Source: Palsa-459 sp963841965 (GTDB lineage Bacteria; Actinomycetota; Acidimicrobiia; Acidimicrobiales; RAAP-2). From it: a DNA stretch of 64,000 nucleotides. Below the pieces are notes generated by a model. It saw only the letters and a program-made list of their open reading frames with translations. It made no database searches and was not told the origin of the DNA. How positions within the stretch are numbered: the stretch's first letter is position 1; every line of letters starts with the position of its first letter. The stretch covers positions 372,001-436,000 of the forward strand of contig CAWJES010000001.1 in the NCBI GenBank assembly GCA_963841965.1, given 5' to 3'. The position numbers were made by a program, and so were the translations under genes. This document shows positions 42,285 to 51,292 of this stretch, one piece after another.

Positions 42285-43012
42285 CGGACGAGCTCCGCTG
42301 CGTTGACTGCTAGCGCGTCGCTCACCTCTCGGCCCCGTTCCGCCCCGAACGCCAGCCGAGCCGCTCGCTCCGGTTCGAGCGACTCGCGGAGCCGCGCGTA
42401 TGCGTAGAACGCCCGGAGCGAAGCCCTTCGCTCCGGGGGGGCGCTTGCGATTGCGACGGCGGCCTCACGGAGGTCCTCGGGCAGCAGATCCACAGCGGCG
42501 GGATGCGGCGCGTCGATGCGGATCGCAACGGGGAATCGGTCTCGAAGCGCGTGCGGGAGGTCCTCGGGCTGCTCCAGGTTCGTCGTCATGACGACCGTGA
42601 ATCCGCCCAGCGGCGAGAGTGCGGCTCCTGACGCAGGATGGTCGAACCGTGCAGAGCCATCCGTGTCGCACACAGCGAGCAGCAGCGCGAGGACGTCACC
42701 GCTCGCACGGTCGGCTTCGTCGACGACCAGTCGTCCGCCGCGCGCCCCATCCCCTTGCCACGCCCGGATCCCTGCCCCGTCCATCCACTCGAAGGTCCCC
42801 GCGGCGGTGGGCATCCAGGAGCCGGTGATGTCGGCGGCGGTCATCTCCTCCGTGCAGACCAGCCGGTGGGCGCCGCCGGTACCCACCCACGCATGCAGGG
42901 CGGCAAAGGTCTTCCCGGTCCCCGAGGGCCCGTAGAGCACGATGCGGTCGATGCCGGCCTCCAGGGCATCCTCGAAATCCAGCCAGCAGGCGGGCAGGTG
43001 GGTTCTCTCCAT
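42281..43012 (-). CDS. MoxR-type AAA+ ATPase
   Basis: This is a 243-residue AAA+ ATPase. Walker A is GPSGTGKT at 28-35, Walker B is RLVVDEADRASGDV, sensor 1 is VVMTTNLEQPEDLP and the arginine finger region is ALRDRFPVAIRI. The ATG at 43012 follows AAGGAGAT. An open frame continues upstream through the SOS box but is not protein-like. The gene is divergent from lexA, and its ATG is 96 bases from the lexA SOS box, so LexA may repress both. It works with the VWA-metallopeptidase protein encoded next. Confidence 0.87.
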   Translation of the reverse strand: MERTHLPACWLDFEDALEAGIDRIVLYGPSGTGKTFAALHAWVGTGGAHRLVCTEEMTAADITGSWMPTAAGTFEWMDGAGIRAWQGDGARGGRLVVDEADRASGDVLALLLAVCDTDGSARFDHPASGAALSPLGGFTVVMTTNLEQPEDLPHALRDRFPVAIRIDAPHPAAVDLLPEDLREAAVAIASAPPERRASLRAFYAYARLRESLEPERAARLAFGAERGREVSDALAVNAAELVR

Positions 43013-43076
43013 GGGATCTCCTTTGACGGAGCACCCAACGGTCTCGCCGTGCGGCAGAGCGCAGGCGAACGGATGT

Positions 43077-43121
43077 TTGCCTTGGAGCATCCGACGGGTT
43101 ACCATTGCGAACGCGCGTTCG
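43077..43121 (+). promoter_or_regulatory. lexA promoter and SOS box
   Basis: TTGCCT (43077-43082), a 17-base spacer and TACCAT (43100-43105) form a promoter. The perfect SOS box CGAACGCGCGTTCG (43108-43121) lies over the expected transcription start, giving autorepression of lexA. The site also lies in the upstream region of the divergent MoxR-type gene. Confidence 0.85.
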
Positions 43122-43137
43122 CCCCTGAGGAGGAACC

Positions 43138-43767
43138 ATGGCCGAGATCTTGACTGAGAAGCGCCGGGAGATCCTGAACTTCATCATCTCCTTCCAGCGT
43201 GATCATGGCTATCCCCCGTCGATCCGAGAGATCGGTCGCGAAGTTGGCCTGGCATCCTCGGCAACGGTCCACGACCACATCGATCGGCTCGTCGAGGGGG
43301 GCTTCCTCGTGAAGGACCCGACGAAGCCGCGCGCGCTGCAAGTCCGATACGAGCCCGGGTCCGGAACGGCCGTCACGGCAGAACGCGTCCGCAACGTGCC
43401 GCTGCTTGGAGACGTCGCTGCTGGCACCGGGGTCATCGCCGAGGAGAACCTCGAGGAGCTCCTCCCTCTGCCGGAGCGGTTCGCAGGCACCGACCAGAGC
43501 TTCATGCTCCGAGTCCGGGGCGACTCCATGATCGAAGCGGGGATTCTCGACGGCGACTTCGTTGTGGTCCGCCAGCAGCAGGACGCGGACGTCGGCGAGA
43601 TCGTCGTCGCGGGCATTCCCGGCGAGGAGGCGACGGTCAAGCGCCTGAAGGCCAAGGGCGTGAACGTCGTGCTGGAGCCCTCGAACGAGGCGATGGACGA
43701 CCTCGTCTTCGACGCTGGCGAGGTCGCGATCTACGGCAAGGTGCTGTCGGTCCTCCGCAGGCTCTAG
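43138..43767 (+). CDS. lexA: SOS repressor LexA
   Basis: This is a 209-residue repressor and self-cleaving serine protease. The N-terminal winged helix has YPPSIREIGREVGLASSATV. The cleavage site A95-G96 lies in GDVAAGTGV, and the S24 catalytic pair is S130 in RGDSMIEAGI and K168 in ATVKRLK. RecA filaments trigger cleavage after DNA damage. GAGGAGG precedes the ATG. The SOS boxes found here are its own, the one shared with the MoxR-type gene and the two at the LysM gene. Confidence 0.97.
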   Translation: MAEILTEKRREILNFIISFQRDHGYPPSIREIGREVGLASSATVHDHIDRLVEGGFLVKDPTKPRALQVRYEPGSGTAVTAERVRNVPLLGDVAAGTGVIAEENLEELLPLPERFAGTDQSFMLRVRGDSMIEAGILDGDFVVVRQQQDADVGEIVVAGIPGEEATVKRLKAKGVNVVLEPSNEAMDDLVFDAGEVAIYGKVLSVLRRL

Positions 43768-44832
43768 CTAGCTGACCGGCTCCTCGAGCAGTCGGAGCAT
43801 CACCTCGTAGAAGGCGCTCAGTTCATCGGAGGTCACCCGCTCGTCGGCATGGTGCGCCAGCTCGGGGTCGCCGGCACCGAAGTTCGCGGAGGGGATGCCC
43901 ATCGCCGAGAAGGTGGACGCATCCGTGAAACCGAGCTTCGCGCGGGGTTCCGCCCCGCTCAGGGCGACGAGCCGCGCGAGAACAGGCTGCTCAAGGCTCG
44001 GAGGGGCGCCGTCCGCGGCATCCTCGATCACGAACTCGTCGCTGTCCTCGAGGAACTCTTCGAAGAAGCCGCGGAGCCATTTGATCCCCTCGACGGCGCT
44101 TCGGTCCGGAGCCACCCGGTGGTTGAGCAGCACGCTCGCCTCATCGGGAACGACGTTGCCGCCCACCCCGCCGCCAACACCCACTGCCTGCAGTTGCTCG
44201 GTGTAGGTCACCGATCCGATCGTGACCACGCGCGGCACGTACGAGGCTGCCTTCGAGATTGGCCCAGCCAGCCGGTGGATCGCGTTACGCCCTCGCCATG
44301 GCCTGGCCGTGTGCGCTCTCGCTCCCTTGAGGACAAGTCGGACCCGGACGCTGCCCTGGCAGCCGGCCTCCACGACGCCTCCTGTCGGCTCGGCCAGCAG
44401 GGCCACGTCGCCCGTGAGGAGCTCGGGCGCCTCGTGCTGCAGCTCGAGCAGGCCGCTCGCCTCGCGCGCGACCTCCTCGCGGGCGTAGAAGATCCAGGTC
44501 ACCTCCGACGCCCAGGACGCCCCGCTCGTGGCGAGCGCCACCATCGCGGCGACGGACCCCTTCATGTCGCACGCGCCGAGGCCCGTGAGCGTCGAACCCT
44601 CGACGCGTGCTGCACCGGGGTCGCCCGGCACCGTGTCGAGGTGCCCTGCGACGATGATGCGACGCGGGAGGTCGCCGGTCGTGCGGGCGACGACGTTGTC
44701 GCCGATGCGTCGCACCTCGAGCGGTTCGTTGGCTCGCAGTGCGCGTTCGACCTCGTCGGCGAACGCTGCCTCGTTCCCGCTGATCGAGTCGATGGCGACG
44801 TACGCCGCCGCCCTCGCGAGCAGGTCGGTCAT
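43768..44832 (-). CDS. dapE: Succinyl-diaminopimelate desuccinylase
   Basis: This is a 354-residue M20-family zinc hydrolase that removes succinate from N-succinyl-L,L-diaminopimelate. Metal ligands are visible in IVAGHLDTVPGD (H, D), GLGACDMKGSVAAM (D), YAREEVAREASG (EE) and LLAEPTGGVVEAGCQG (E). GFTDASTFSAMG and NFGAGDPELAHHADE near the C-terminus complete the family pattern. It overlaps the dapD stop by four bases and ends one base after the convergent lexA stop. Confidence 0.93.
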   Translation of the reverse strand: MTDLLARAAAYVAIDSISGNEAAFADEVERALRANEPLEVRRIGDNVVARTTGDLPRRIIVAGHLDTVPGDPGAARVEGSTLTGLGACDMKGSVAAMVALATSGASWASEVTWIFYAREEVAREASGLLELQHEAPELLTGDVALLAEPTGGVVEAGCQGSVRVRLVLKGARAHTARPWRGRNAIHRLAGPISKAASYVPRVVTIGSVTYTEQLQAVGVGGGVGGNVVPDEASVLLNHRVAPDRSAVEGIKWLRGFFEEFLEDSDEFVIEDAADGAPPSLEQPVLARLVALSGAEPRAKLGFTDASTFSAMGIPSANFGAGDPELAHHADERVTSDELSAFYEVMLRLLEEPVS

Positions 44833-45654
44833 GTCGCGACGCCGTGGGCCCGAAGCACGTCATTGAGCGCCACCTTGTCGTGCCGCTCCCCCTCGTCGAG
44901 CCGTCGGATGACCAGCACGCAGGGCAGGAAGAACTCGCCCCCCGCGAAGGTCTTGCTCCTCGACGCCCCGATGGCCACGCATCGATCCGGGATGCGGCCC
45001 CGGCCGAGCTCTTCGCCAGTCTCGGCGTCGATGACGGGGATGGACTTCGTGAGGATCGTCCCCGCGCCGACGACCGCCTCTCGTCCGACGCGGGCGCCCT
45101 CGACGATCATCGAGCGGCTCCCGATGAGCGCCCCGTCCTCGATCACGACAGGCACCGCGTTCGGCGGCTCCAGCACGCCCCCGATGCCGACCCCGCCCGA
45201 GAGGTGGACGTCCGAGCCGATCTGCGCGCAGCTCCCCACGGTGGCCCAGGTGTCCACGAGCGAACGGGCACCCACGTAGGCGCCGATGTTGACGTAGCTC
45301 GGCATCAGGATCACCCCCGGGGCGAGGTAGCTCCCCCATCGAGCGGAGGCCCCGGGCACGACGCGGATCTGGGACGCCTCGAAGCCATGCTTGAGCGGGA
45401 GCCGGTCGGCGTACTCGAAGGGTCCCGAGACCTCCGTGGCGATCGAACGGAGCCTGAAGGTCAGGAGGATCGCCCGCTTCAGCCACTCGTGGACGACGAC
45501 CTCGCCGGAAGCATCGACCTCCGCGACTCTCTCGACGCCGGTGTCGAGGAAGCTCGATTGCCTCGTCCACGGTCGCCAGGGCATCCGCGTCGGCTGGGCT
45601 GAGAGATGAGATCTCGTCGTAGAGGGCGTCGATGCGCTGCTCGAGGGTTGGCAT
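44829..45654 (-). pseudogene. dapD: Tetrahydrodipicolinate N-succinyltransferase, frameshifted at the N-terminus
   Basis: The enzyme transfers succinate from succinyl-CoA in lysine/DAP synthesis. From the ATG at 45654 the frame reads LEQRIDALYDEISSL to ATVDEAIE. At about 45550 it shifts, and the neighbouring frame continues LDTGVERVAEVDASG through the left-handed beta-helix (YVNIGAYVGARSLVDTW, GSCAQIGSDVHLSGGVGIGG) to the stop at 44829. GAGCTTCCTCGAC contains one base more than GAGCTTCTCGAC, which would encode ELLD and restore about 274 residues, the normal length. As the pathway has no other copy here, an error in the sequence is likely. Confidence 0.88.
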
Positions 45655-45692
45655 CCGTTGATCGTACCGAAGTGGCCCCGCGGCTCAGCCCT

Positions 45693-46805
45693 CTACGACG
45701 TCGCGAGCCTGCGGCACGCGAGCTCGATGCGGTCGTCCGGCTGGACGACCGCGATGCGGACGTGGTCCGTCTGGGTGTCGCCGTAGAGCGCGCCGGGGCT
45801 CGCGAGGATCCCGGCAGACTCGGCGAGGCGCATCGCCGTGCGCCACCCATCATCCTCACCGCGGAGCGACACCCAGAGGTAGAACGAGCCCTCGGGTTCC
45901 GGGACCTCGTAGCCGGCGTCCACCAGCGCGCTGCGAAGCGTTGCGAGGCGTGCCGCGTACCGGTCTCGCTGGGCGTCCACGTGGGCGTCGTCGGTCCAGG
46001 CCGCCACGGCCGCCGCCTGCACGGGACCCGCGACGATCAGGCCGGCATGCTGGCGGACGAGTCGCAGGTAGGCGACCAGCTCAGGGTCGCCGGCGTAGAA
46101 GCCCGCGCGCACCCCTGCGAGGTTCGAGCGCTTCGACAGCGAGTGCACGGCGAGCACGCCTGCGTCGCCGTGCTCGAGGATCGTGCGCGCCGGTCCGTCC
46201 CAGGTGAACTCGGCGTAGCACTCGTCGGAGCACACGACGATCCCGTGTTGGCGCCCGACCTCGGCGGCGGCGGCGAGGTCGTCGAGGCGGCCGGTGGGGT
46301 TCGACGGGGAGTTGACCCACAGCAGGAGCGCCCTGTCGAGCGTCCCGGCGTCGAGGTCGCCGAGCGCCATCGACCCGTCGCGGTCGGCGACGGGGACGGC
46401 CCGGAGCCCCGCGAGCTGCGCGGACATCGCGTACGTCGGATACGAGATCGCCGGGAACAGGACCGTGTCGCGATCCGGGTCGCGGATGCTCAGGTAGCGC
46501 GCCGTCGACGCCACGAACTCCTTCGTGCCGACGCACGCGGCGATCGCGGCGGAGGGCACGTCGACGCGGAATCGGCGCGCCAGCATCGCGCTCGCGGCGC
46601 TGCGGTACGCGTCCGACCCCGCGGACGTCGGGTAGCCGCGCTCGGTGCCACTCTGCGACAGGGCGCGCACGGCATCGTCGGGCGGTGCGTCGCACGGCGT
46701 CCCGATCGAGCAGTCGACCATGCCCCCGTCGTGGCGCTCGCAGGCCTCGCGCAGCGGACCCAGCAGCTCGTAGGGATACGGGGGCGGCGTGAAGCCGGTG
46801 CTCAC
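45693..46805 (-). CDS. dapC: Succinyldiaminopimelate transaminase
   Basis: This is a 370-residue fold-type I PLP aminotransferase that forms N-succinyl-L,L-DAP. It begins TGFTPPPYPYELLGPLRE and contains the substrate-region IGTPCDAPPD, VNSPSNPTG, CSDECYAEF and the PLP lysine in AVHSLSKRSNLAGVRAG. This matches actinobacterial DapC. The GTG at 46805 overlaps the hflX stop (GTGA), so translation is coupled. It lies between hflX and dapD, 38 bases before the dapD start. Confidence 0.92.
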   Translation of the reverse strand: MSTGFTPPPYPYELLGPLREACERHDGGMVDCSIGTPCDAPPDDAVRALSQSGTERGYPTSAGSDAYRSAASAMLARRFRVDVPSAAIAACVGTKEFVASTARYLSIRDPDRDTVLFPAISYPTYAMSAQLAGLRAVPVADRDGSMALGDLDAGTLDRALLLWVNSPSNPTGRLDDLAAAAEVGRQHGIVVCSDECYAEFTWDGPARTILEHGDAGVLAVHSLSKRSNLAGVRAGFYAGDPELVAYLRLVRQHAGLIVAGPVQAAAVAAWTDDAHVDAQRDRYAARLATLRSALVDAGYEVPEPEGSFYLWVSLRGEDDGWRTAMRLAESAGILASPGALYGDTQTDHVRIAVVQPDDRIELACRRLATS

Positions 46806-48082
46806 GGCCCCGTGACCCACTTGTCGAATCGGGCCCGGCCGGTCGGGTCCAGCACGACGTGGACGAGCGCGTGGTCGCCGTCCTCGGTGGTGTCGACGAC
46901 CTCGCCCTCGCGATGCGCAGCGGCGAGGACGTCGCCGCGCGCCCAGGGCACCCGCAGCTCCACGACCTGGTCGGCCGCGTGCAGGTGCTCGCCGACGACT
47001 TCCATGAGCCGGTCGATGTTCTCCCCCGTGACCGCCGAGATCACGACGGATCCGGGGTGCTCCGAGGCGATCCGGGCGGCAGCAACCGGGGCGACATCCG
47101 CCTTGTTGATCGCCAGCAGCTCGACCAGCTCGCCGGCCCCGATCTCCTCGAGCACCGTCCGCACGGCCTTGATGTGCGCCTCGGGGTCCGGGGAGGAGGC
47201 GTCGACGACGTGGACGAGGAGGTCCGCGAGGCGCACCGTGTCGAGCGTGGACCGGAAGGCCTCCACGAGCTCGTGCGGCAGGTCGTTGACGAAACCGACC
47301 GTGTCGGTGACGAGGACGGTCTCGCCCCCCGGCATCCGGTGCTGGCGCGTTCGCGGGTCCAGGGTGACGAACAGGCGGTTCTCGGCCGGCGCGTCGGCGT
47401 CGGTGAGCGCATTGAGGAGGGACGACTTGCCCGCGTTCGTGTAGCCCACGAGCGCGATCTCGAGATGACGGCCGCGCGCGCGGGCACCCCGCTGGATGCC
47501 CCTCGTGCGCTCGACGTTGCGCAGGTCCTCCTCGAGGTGGTGCATGCGGCGCACGAGGCGGCGTCGGTCGACCTCGAGCTGGGTCTCGCCGGGACCCCGG
47601 GTCCCGATGCCACCCGCCTGCTGGCTGAGGCTGGTCCCCCGTCCCCGGAGCCGCGGCAGCCGGTAGCGCAGGAGCGCGAGCTCGACCTGTGCCTTGCCTT
47701 CGGGGCTCCTGGCGTTCTGCGCGAAGATGTCGAGGATCACCGCGGTCCGGTCGATCGCGGTGCGACCGAGGAGGCGCTCGAGGTTTCGCTGCTGGGCGGG
47801 GGTGAGCGACTGGTCGAAAACGACGGTGTCGGCGTCGACCGCGAGGCACAGCTCGTGAAGCTCCTGGACCTTGCCCTTGCCGAGGAACGTCGCGGGGTCG
47901 GGCGCGTCGCGCCGCTGCACCATGCGCGCGGCGACATCCGCACCTGCCGTGTCCACGAGCAGGGCCAGCTCGTCGAGGCCCGCGTCGACGGCCTCGGGCG
48001 AACCCGTCGGCAGGACCACGCCGACGAGCACGATGCGCTCGCGGAACGTCCGCTCGATGAGCGTGGACGGATAGACGGTCAC
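46802..48082 (-). CDS. hflX: Ribosome-associated GTPase HflX
   Basis: This is a 426-residue GTPase that splits stalled or hibernating ribosomes. The N-terminal HflX domain has DPATFLGKGKVQEL and VVFDQSLTPAQQRNLE, followed by QAGGIGTRGPGETQLEVDRR. The G domain has GYTNAGKSSLLNAL (G1), DTVGFVNDLPHELVEAF (G3) and INKAD (G4). The GTG at 48082 overlaps the dapF stop. Confidence 0.95.
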   Translation of the reverse strand: MTVYPSTLIERTFRERIVLVGVVLPTGSPEAVDAGLDELALLVDTAGADVAARMVQRRDAPDPATFLGKGKVQELHELCLAVDADTVVFDQSLTPAQQRNLERLLGRTAIDRTAVILDIFAQNARSPEGKAQVELALLRYRLPRLRGRGTSLSQQAGGIGTRGPGETQLEVDRRRLVRRMHHLEEDLRNVERTRGIQRGARARGRHLEIALVGYTNAGKSSLLNALTDADAPAENRLFVTLDPRTRQHRMPGGETVLVTDTVGFVNDLPHELVEAFRSTLDTVRLADLLVHVVDASSPDPEAHIKAVRTVLEEIGAGELVELLAINKADVAPVAAARIASEHPGSVVISAVTGENIDRLMEVVGEHLHAADQVVELRVPWARGDVLAAAHREGEVVDTTEDGDHALVHVVLDPTGRARFDKWVTGP

Positions 48083-48867
48083 GGTGCCGTCGCCTCGAAC
48101 GTGCCGATCCGCTGGGCTGGACCGGCGAGGTTCGCCTTCTGGCCGTCCAGTGTGACCACGAGATCGCCTCCGGGGTTCGTGACCGTCACGCGATCTCCCA
48201 CCAGGCCGAGCCGGTGCGCGACGGCGGCAACGGCGCATGAGCCCGTGCCGCAGGCGAGGGTGAGCCCCACGCCGCGCTCCACCACGCGGATCGAGAGGTG
48301 GTCGTCTCCCACGACGGTGACGAACTCCACGTTCGCCGCTGTCCCGAGTCCCTCGGTGAGGGAGGCCGCGAGGTCCTCGAGCTGGCCGTCGGCGACGCCG
48401 GGATCGGTGATGACCAGGTGCGGGTTCCCCGTCGAGGCGGTGACGCCGCGGTCGAGGGAGTCACCTTGGCCCAGCACCACCTCGCCCATGTCCGCGTCCC
48501 CCCACGCCCGGTTGCCGGAGGGATCGAGCGCGATCGTCACGCGCTTGCGCCCCGCATCGGTCTCCACGTCGACGACGCCCTCGGGCATGAGGCCATGGGC
48601 GGCAGCTGCCGCAACGAGGCAGCGCAGGCCGTTGCCCGAGAGCTCGGCGCGCCCGCCGTCGGCGTTGTGGAGTTGCATGGTGAAGCCCCGGTCTGCGAAC
48701 GTGCCCTCGACGAGGCCGTCGGCGCCGAACCCGGTGTGCCGGTCGCACCACGCACGCGCCACCTCGCCGCCGAGCGGAACCGGGCGGCCGGGACGGATGA
48801 CGACGAGGAAGTCGTTGCCCGCTCCGTGCCACTTCTCAAAGATGTCGGTCGCCACGTCGCCTGCCAT
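48079..48867 (-). CDS. dapF: Diaminopimelate epimerase
   Basis: This is a 262-residue enzyme converting L,L- to meso-diaminopimelate. The two catalytic cysteines are C83 in LSGNGLRCLVAAAA and C206 in TLACGTGSCAVAA; the start FEKWHGAGNDFLV is diagnostic. The ATG at 48867 is used; the frame continues upstream into miaA but is not needed. Last enzyme before peptidoglycan and lysine branches. Confidence 0.95.
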   Translation of the reverse strand: MAGDVATDIFEKWHGAGNDFLVVIRPGRPVPLGGEVARAWCDRHTGFGADGLVEGTFADRGFTMQLHNADGGRAELSGNGLRCLVAAAAAHGLMPEGVVDVETDAGRKRVTIALDPSGNRAWGDADMGEVVLGQGDSLDRGVTASTGNPHLVITDPGVADGQLEDLAASLTEGLGTAANVEFVTVVGDDHLSIRVVERGVGLTLACGTGSCAVAAVAHRLGLVGDRVTVTNPGGDLVVTLDGQKANLAGPAQRIGTFEATAP

Positions 48868-48911
48868 GTCACCCCAGTCTTCCAGTTGGACCCTGGCGTC
48901 GTGCACGCGGG

Positions 48912-49820
48912 TCACAGCCGTTCCGAGAGCGCGAGGGCGGCCGTCGGGGCGTCGGGCACCCAGGTGATCCTCGGGTCCCGACGGAACCATCGCCACTGCC
49001 TGCGTGCGAGCCGCCGCGTCGCCGCGATCGCCGCGGCGACGGCGTCCTCCAGGGGCACCGCATCTTCGATGTGGGCGATCAGCTGGCGGTACCCGACGGC
49101 CTGGCGCGCCGTGCGCGAGAGGCCTCCGCGCGCGTCGAGCAACCTGCGCACCTCGTCGAGCAGCCCGGCGCGCATCCACGCCGTGAACCGCCCGGCGATG
49201 GCGGCGTCGACAGCCGCGGCGTCGAACGTGATCCCGATCTGGGCGACAGGCGACGCGGGGTACTGCTCGAGGCCGGCCCCGTAACTGGAGAACGGACGGC
49301 CGGTCGCGCGCACGACCTCGAGGGCCCGCACGACGCGGCGGGTGTTCGCAACATCGATCCTCGACGCGGCGACGGGGTCGAGCGCCATGAGGTCCGCGTG
49401 CAGACGCGCGGCGCCGGCGGGGCTGCCTGCCTGCGCCTCAAGGTCCGCCCGGATCTCGGGGAAGCTCGGCGGGATCTCGAGGCCGTCGATCACCGCACGG
49501 TGATAGAGGCCGGTGCCGCCCACCAGGACCGCTGTGTTGCCGCGTCCTGCGATCTCGTCGAGCGCCGCGGCGCAGAGCTCCTGGAACCTGCGGACCGTCA
49601 TCTCCTCGGACGGGTCCAGGACATCGACCAGGTGGTACCGGACCTCGGCTCGGTCCGTCCGAGTGGGCTTCGCCGTCCCGATATCCATGCCCCGGTACGC
49701 GGTCATGGCGTCGACGGCAACGATCTCGGCGTGACCACATTCGAGCGCCGCACCGTGGGCCGCCCTGGACTTGCCTGACGCGGTCGCGCCGACGAGCGCG
49801 ACGCGGGTCGCGGGCGTCAT
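48912..49820 (-). CDS. miaA: tRNA dimethylallyltransferase
   Basis: This 302-residue enzyme adds the isopentenyl group to A37 of tRNAs reading UNN codons. It has the P-loop LVGATASGKSRAA, the DIGTAKPTR loop, LVGGTGLYHRAVIDGL and ARRQWRWFRRDPRI. The P-loop Ser/Thr is present. ATG at 49820 overlaps the miaB stop by ATGA, coupling the two tRNA modification steps. Confidence 0.95.
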   Translation of the reverse strand: MTPATRVALVGATASGKSRAAHGAALECGHAEIVAVDAMTAYRGMDIGTAKPTRTDRAEVRYHLVDVLDPSEEMTVRRFQELCAAALDEIAGRGNTAVLVGGTGLYHRAVIDGLEIPPSFPEIRADLEAQAGSPAGAARLHADLMALDPVAASRIDVANTRRVVRALEVVRATGRPFSSYGAGLEQYPASPVAQIGITFDAAAVDAAIAGRFTAWMRAGLLDEVRRLLDARGGLSRTARQAVGYRQLIAHIEDAVPLEDAVAAAIAATRRLARRQWRWFRRDPRITWVPDAPTAALALSERL

Positions 49821-51214
49821 CGAGCGGTGACGGGGATCCGCACGCGGTGCCGCGGGGAGGCGGTGACCTCGACCAGCTCGCCCAGGAGGTGGTGCGGCGC
49901 CCCGTGGGTGATCCGCACGCGTGCGAGCGCGCCGGGCCGAAGCGCCGGGTCGCTCGCAGCGACATGGACGGGCTTGCCCTGGCGGGTCCGTGCGGTCACA
50001 GTCTCGGGCCCCTTGCGGCTCGGGCCCTCGACGAGCACCTCCTCGGTGCGGCCGACCCGATCCACGTTCCGGCGCAGCGCCGAGCGCTCGACCACCTCGA
50101 CGAGGCGCGCGAACCGCTCCTGGACGACGGCATCGGGGACGAACAGCGACGGGTCCTGCGCCGCCCTCGTGCCCGGACGCGGGGAGAAGATGAACGTGTA
50201 GGCACTGTCGAATCCTGCCTCTGCGACCACGGCCAGCGTGTCGTCGAAGTCCGCTTCGGTCTCGCCGGGGAAGCCGACGATGATGTCGGTCGTCACGGCC
50301 AGGTCGTCGATGCTCGAGCGGGCCGCCGCGAGCCGCTCGAGGTACCGCTCGGCGCGGTACCCGCGGCGCATGGCCGCCAGCACGCGGTCGCTGCCCGACT
50401 GCAGCGGCAGGTGGAGCTGCTCGCACATGGCCGGGGTCTCGGCCATGGCCGCGATGGTCTCGTCGCGCAGGTCCTTCGGGTGCGGGCTCGTGAACCGGAT
50501 GCGATCGATCCCGTCCACGGCGCCCAGCCGGCGGAGCAGCTCGGCGAAGAGCGGCCGGCGCCGGGTCAGGTCGCGGCCGTACGAGTTCACGTTCTGGCCG
50601 AGCACGGTGATCTCGAGGACTCCGCGGTCCGCCAGCATCCTCGCCTCGTCGACGAGGTCCTCCATGGGCCGGCTGACCTCACGGCCGCGCACGGACGGGA
50701 CGATGCAGAATGCGCAGGAGTTGTCGCAGCCGGTCTGGATGGTCATCCACGCGGCGAACGGGAGCTCGCGCACCGCGTTCAGCGCCGGCGCCTGGTCCGC
50801 GGCAGATGCGGGGTCCGGACCCTCGAGCACCTCGACGATCGGCCCCTCGAGCGCCGCTCGCCGGAGCAGGCCGGGCGCGGATGCGAGGTTGTGGGTCCCG
50901 AACACGACGTCGACGTGGCCGGCGCGCTCCACGATCCGCCCGCGGTCCTTCTGGGCGAGGCACCCGCCGACGGCGATCTGGAGGGAGGGCTTCGCCGTGC
51001 GAAGCGCCTTCAGGTCGCCCAGGTGCCCGTAGAAGCGGTTGTCGGCGTTCTCGCGGATGCAGCACGTGTTGAGCACGATCACGTCGGCGTCCTCCAGGGT
51101 GTCCGCCGGCACAAGTCCGTCGGCCAGCAGCATCCCCGCGAGTCGCTCGGAGTCGTGCTCGTTCATCTGGCAGCCGTACGTCCTGATGGCGAACGAGCGC
51201 GGGGCCTCGGACAT
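49817..51214 (-). CDS. miaB: tRNA-2-methylthio-N6-dimethylallyladenosine synthase
   Basis: This is a 465-residue radical SAM methylthiotransferase. The auxiliary cluster cysteines are C15 (RTYGCQMNEHDSE), C51 and C85. The radical SAM motif C163-x3-C167-x2-C170 lies in QTGCDNSCAFCIVP, and a C-terminal TRAM domain is present. It acts after MiaA on A37. First gene of the minus-strand run miaB-miaA-dapF-hflX-dapC-dapD-dapE. Confidence 0.96.
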   Translation of the reverse strand: MSEAPRSFAIRTYGCQMNEHDSERLAGMLLADGLVPADTLEDADVIVLNTCCIRENADNRFYGHLGDLKALRTAKPSLQIAVGGCLAQKDRGRIVERAGHVDVVFGTHNLASAPGLLRRAALEGPIVEVLEGPDPASAADQAPALNAVRELPFAAWMTIQTGCDNSCAFCIVPSVRGREVSRPMEDLVDEARMLADRGVLEITVLGQNVNSYGRDLTRRRPLFAELLRRLGAVDGIDRIRFTSPHPKDLRDETIAAMAETPAMCEQLHLPLQSGSDRVLAAMRRGYRAERYLERLAAARSSIDDLAVTTDIIVGFPGETEADFDDTLAVVAEAGFDSAYTFIFSPRPGTRAAQDPSLFVPDAVVQERFARLVEVVERSALRRNVDRVGRTEEVLVEGPSRKGPETVTARTRQGKPVHVAASDPALRPGALARVRITHGAPHHLLGELVEVTASPRHRVRIPVTAR

Positions 51215-51292
51215 GCGGCGAGTCTACGAGGGGTGTCGCTCGCGGGGCCCGCGTGGCCAGGGGCCGTGGGAGGCGGTGGTCCGCGGGCGGAA

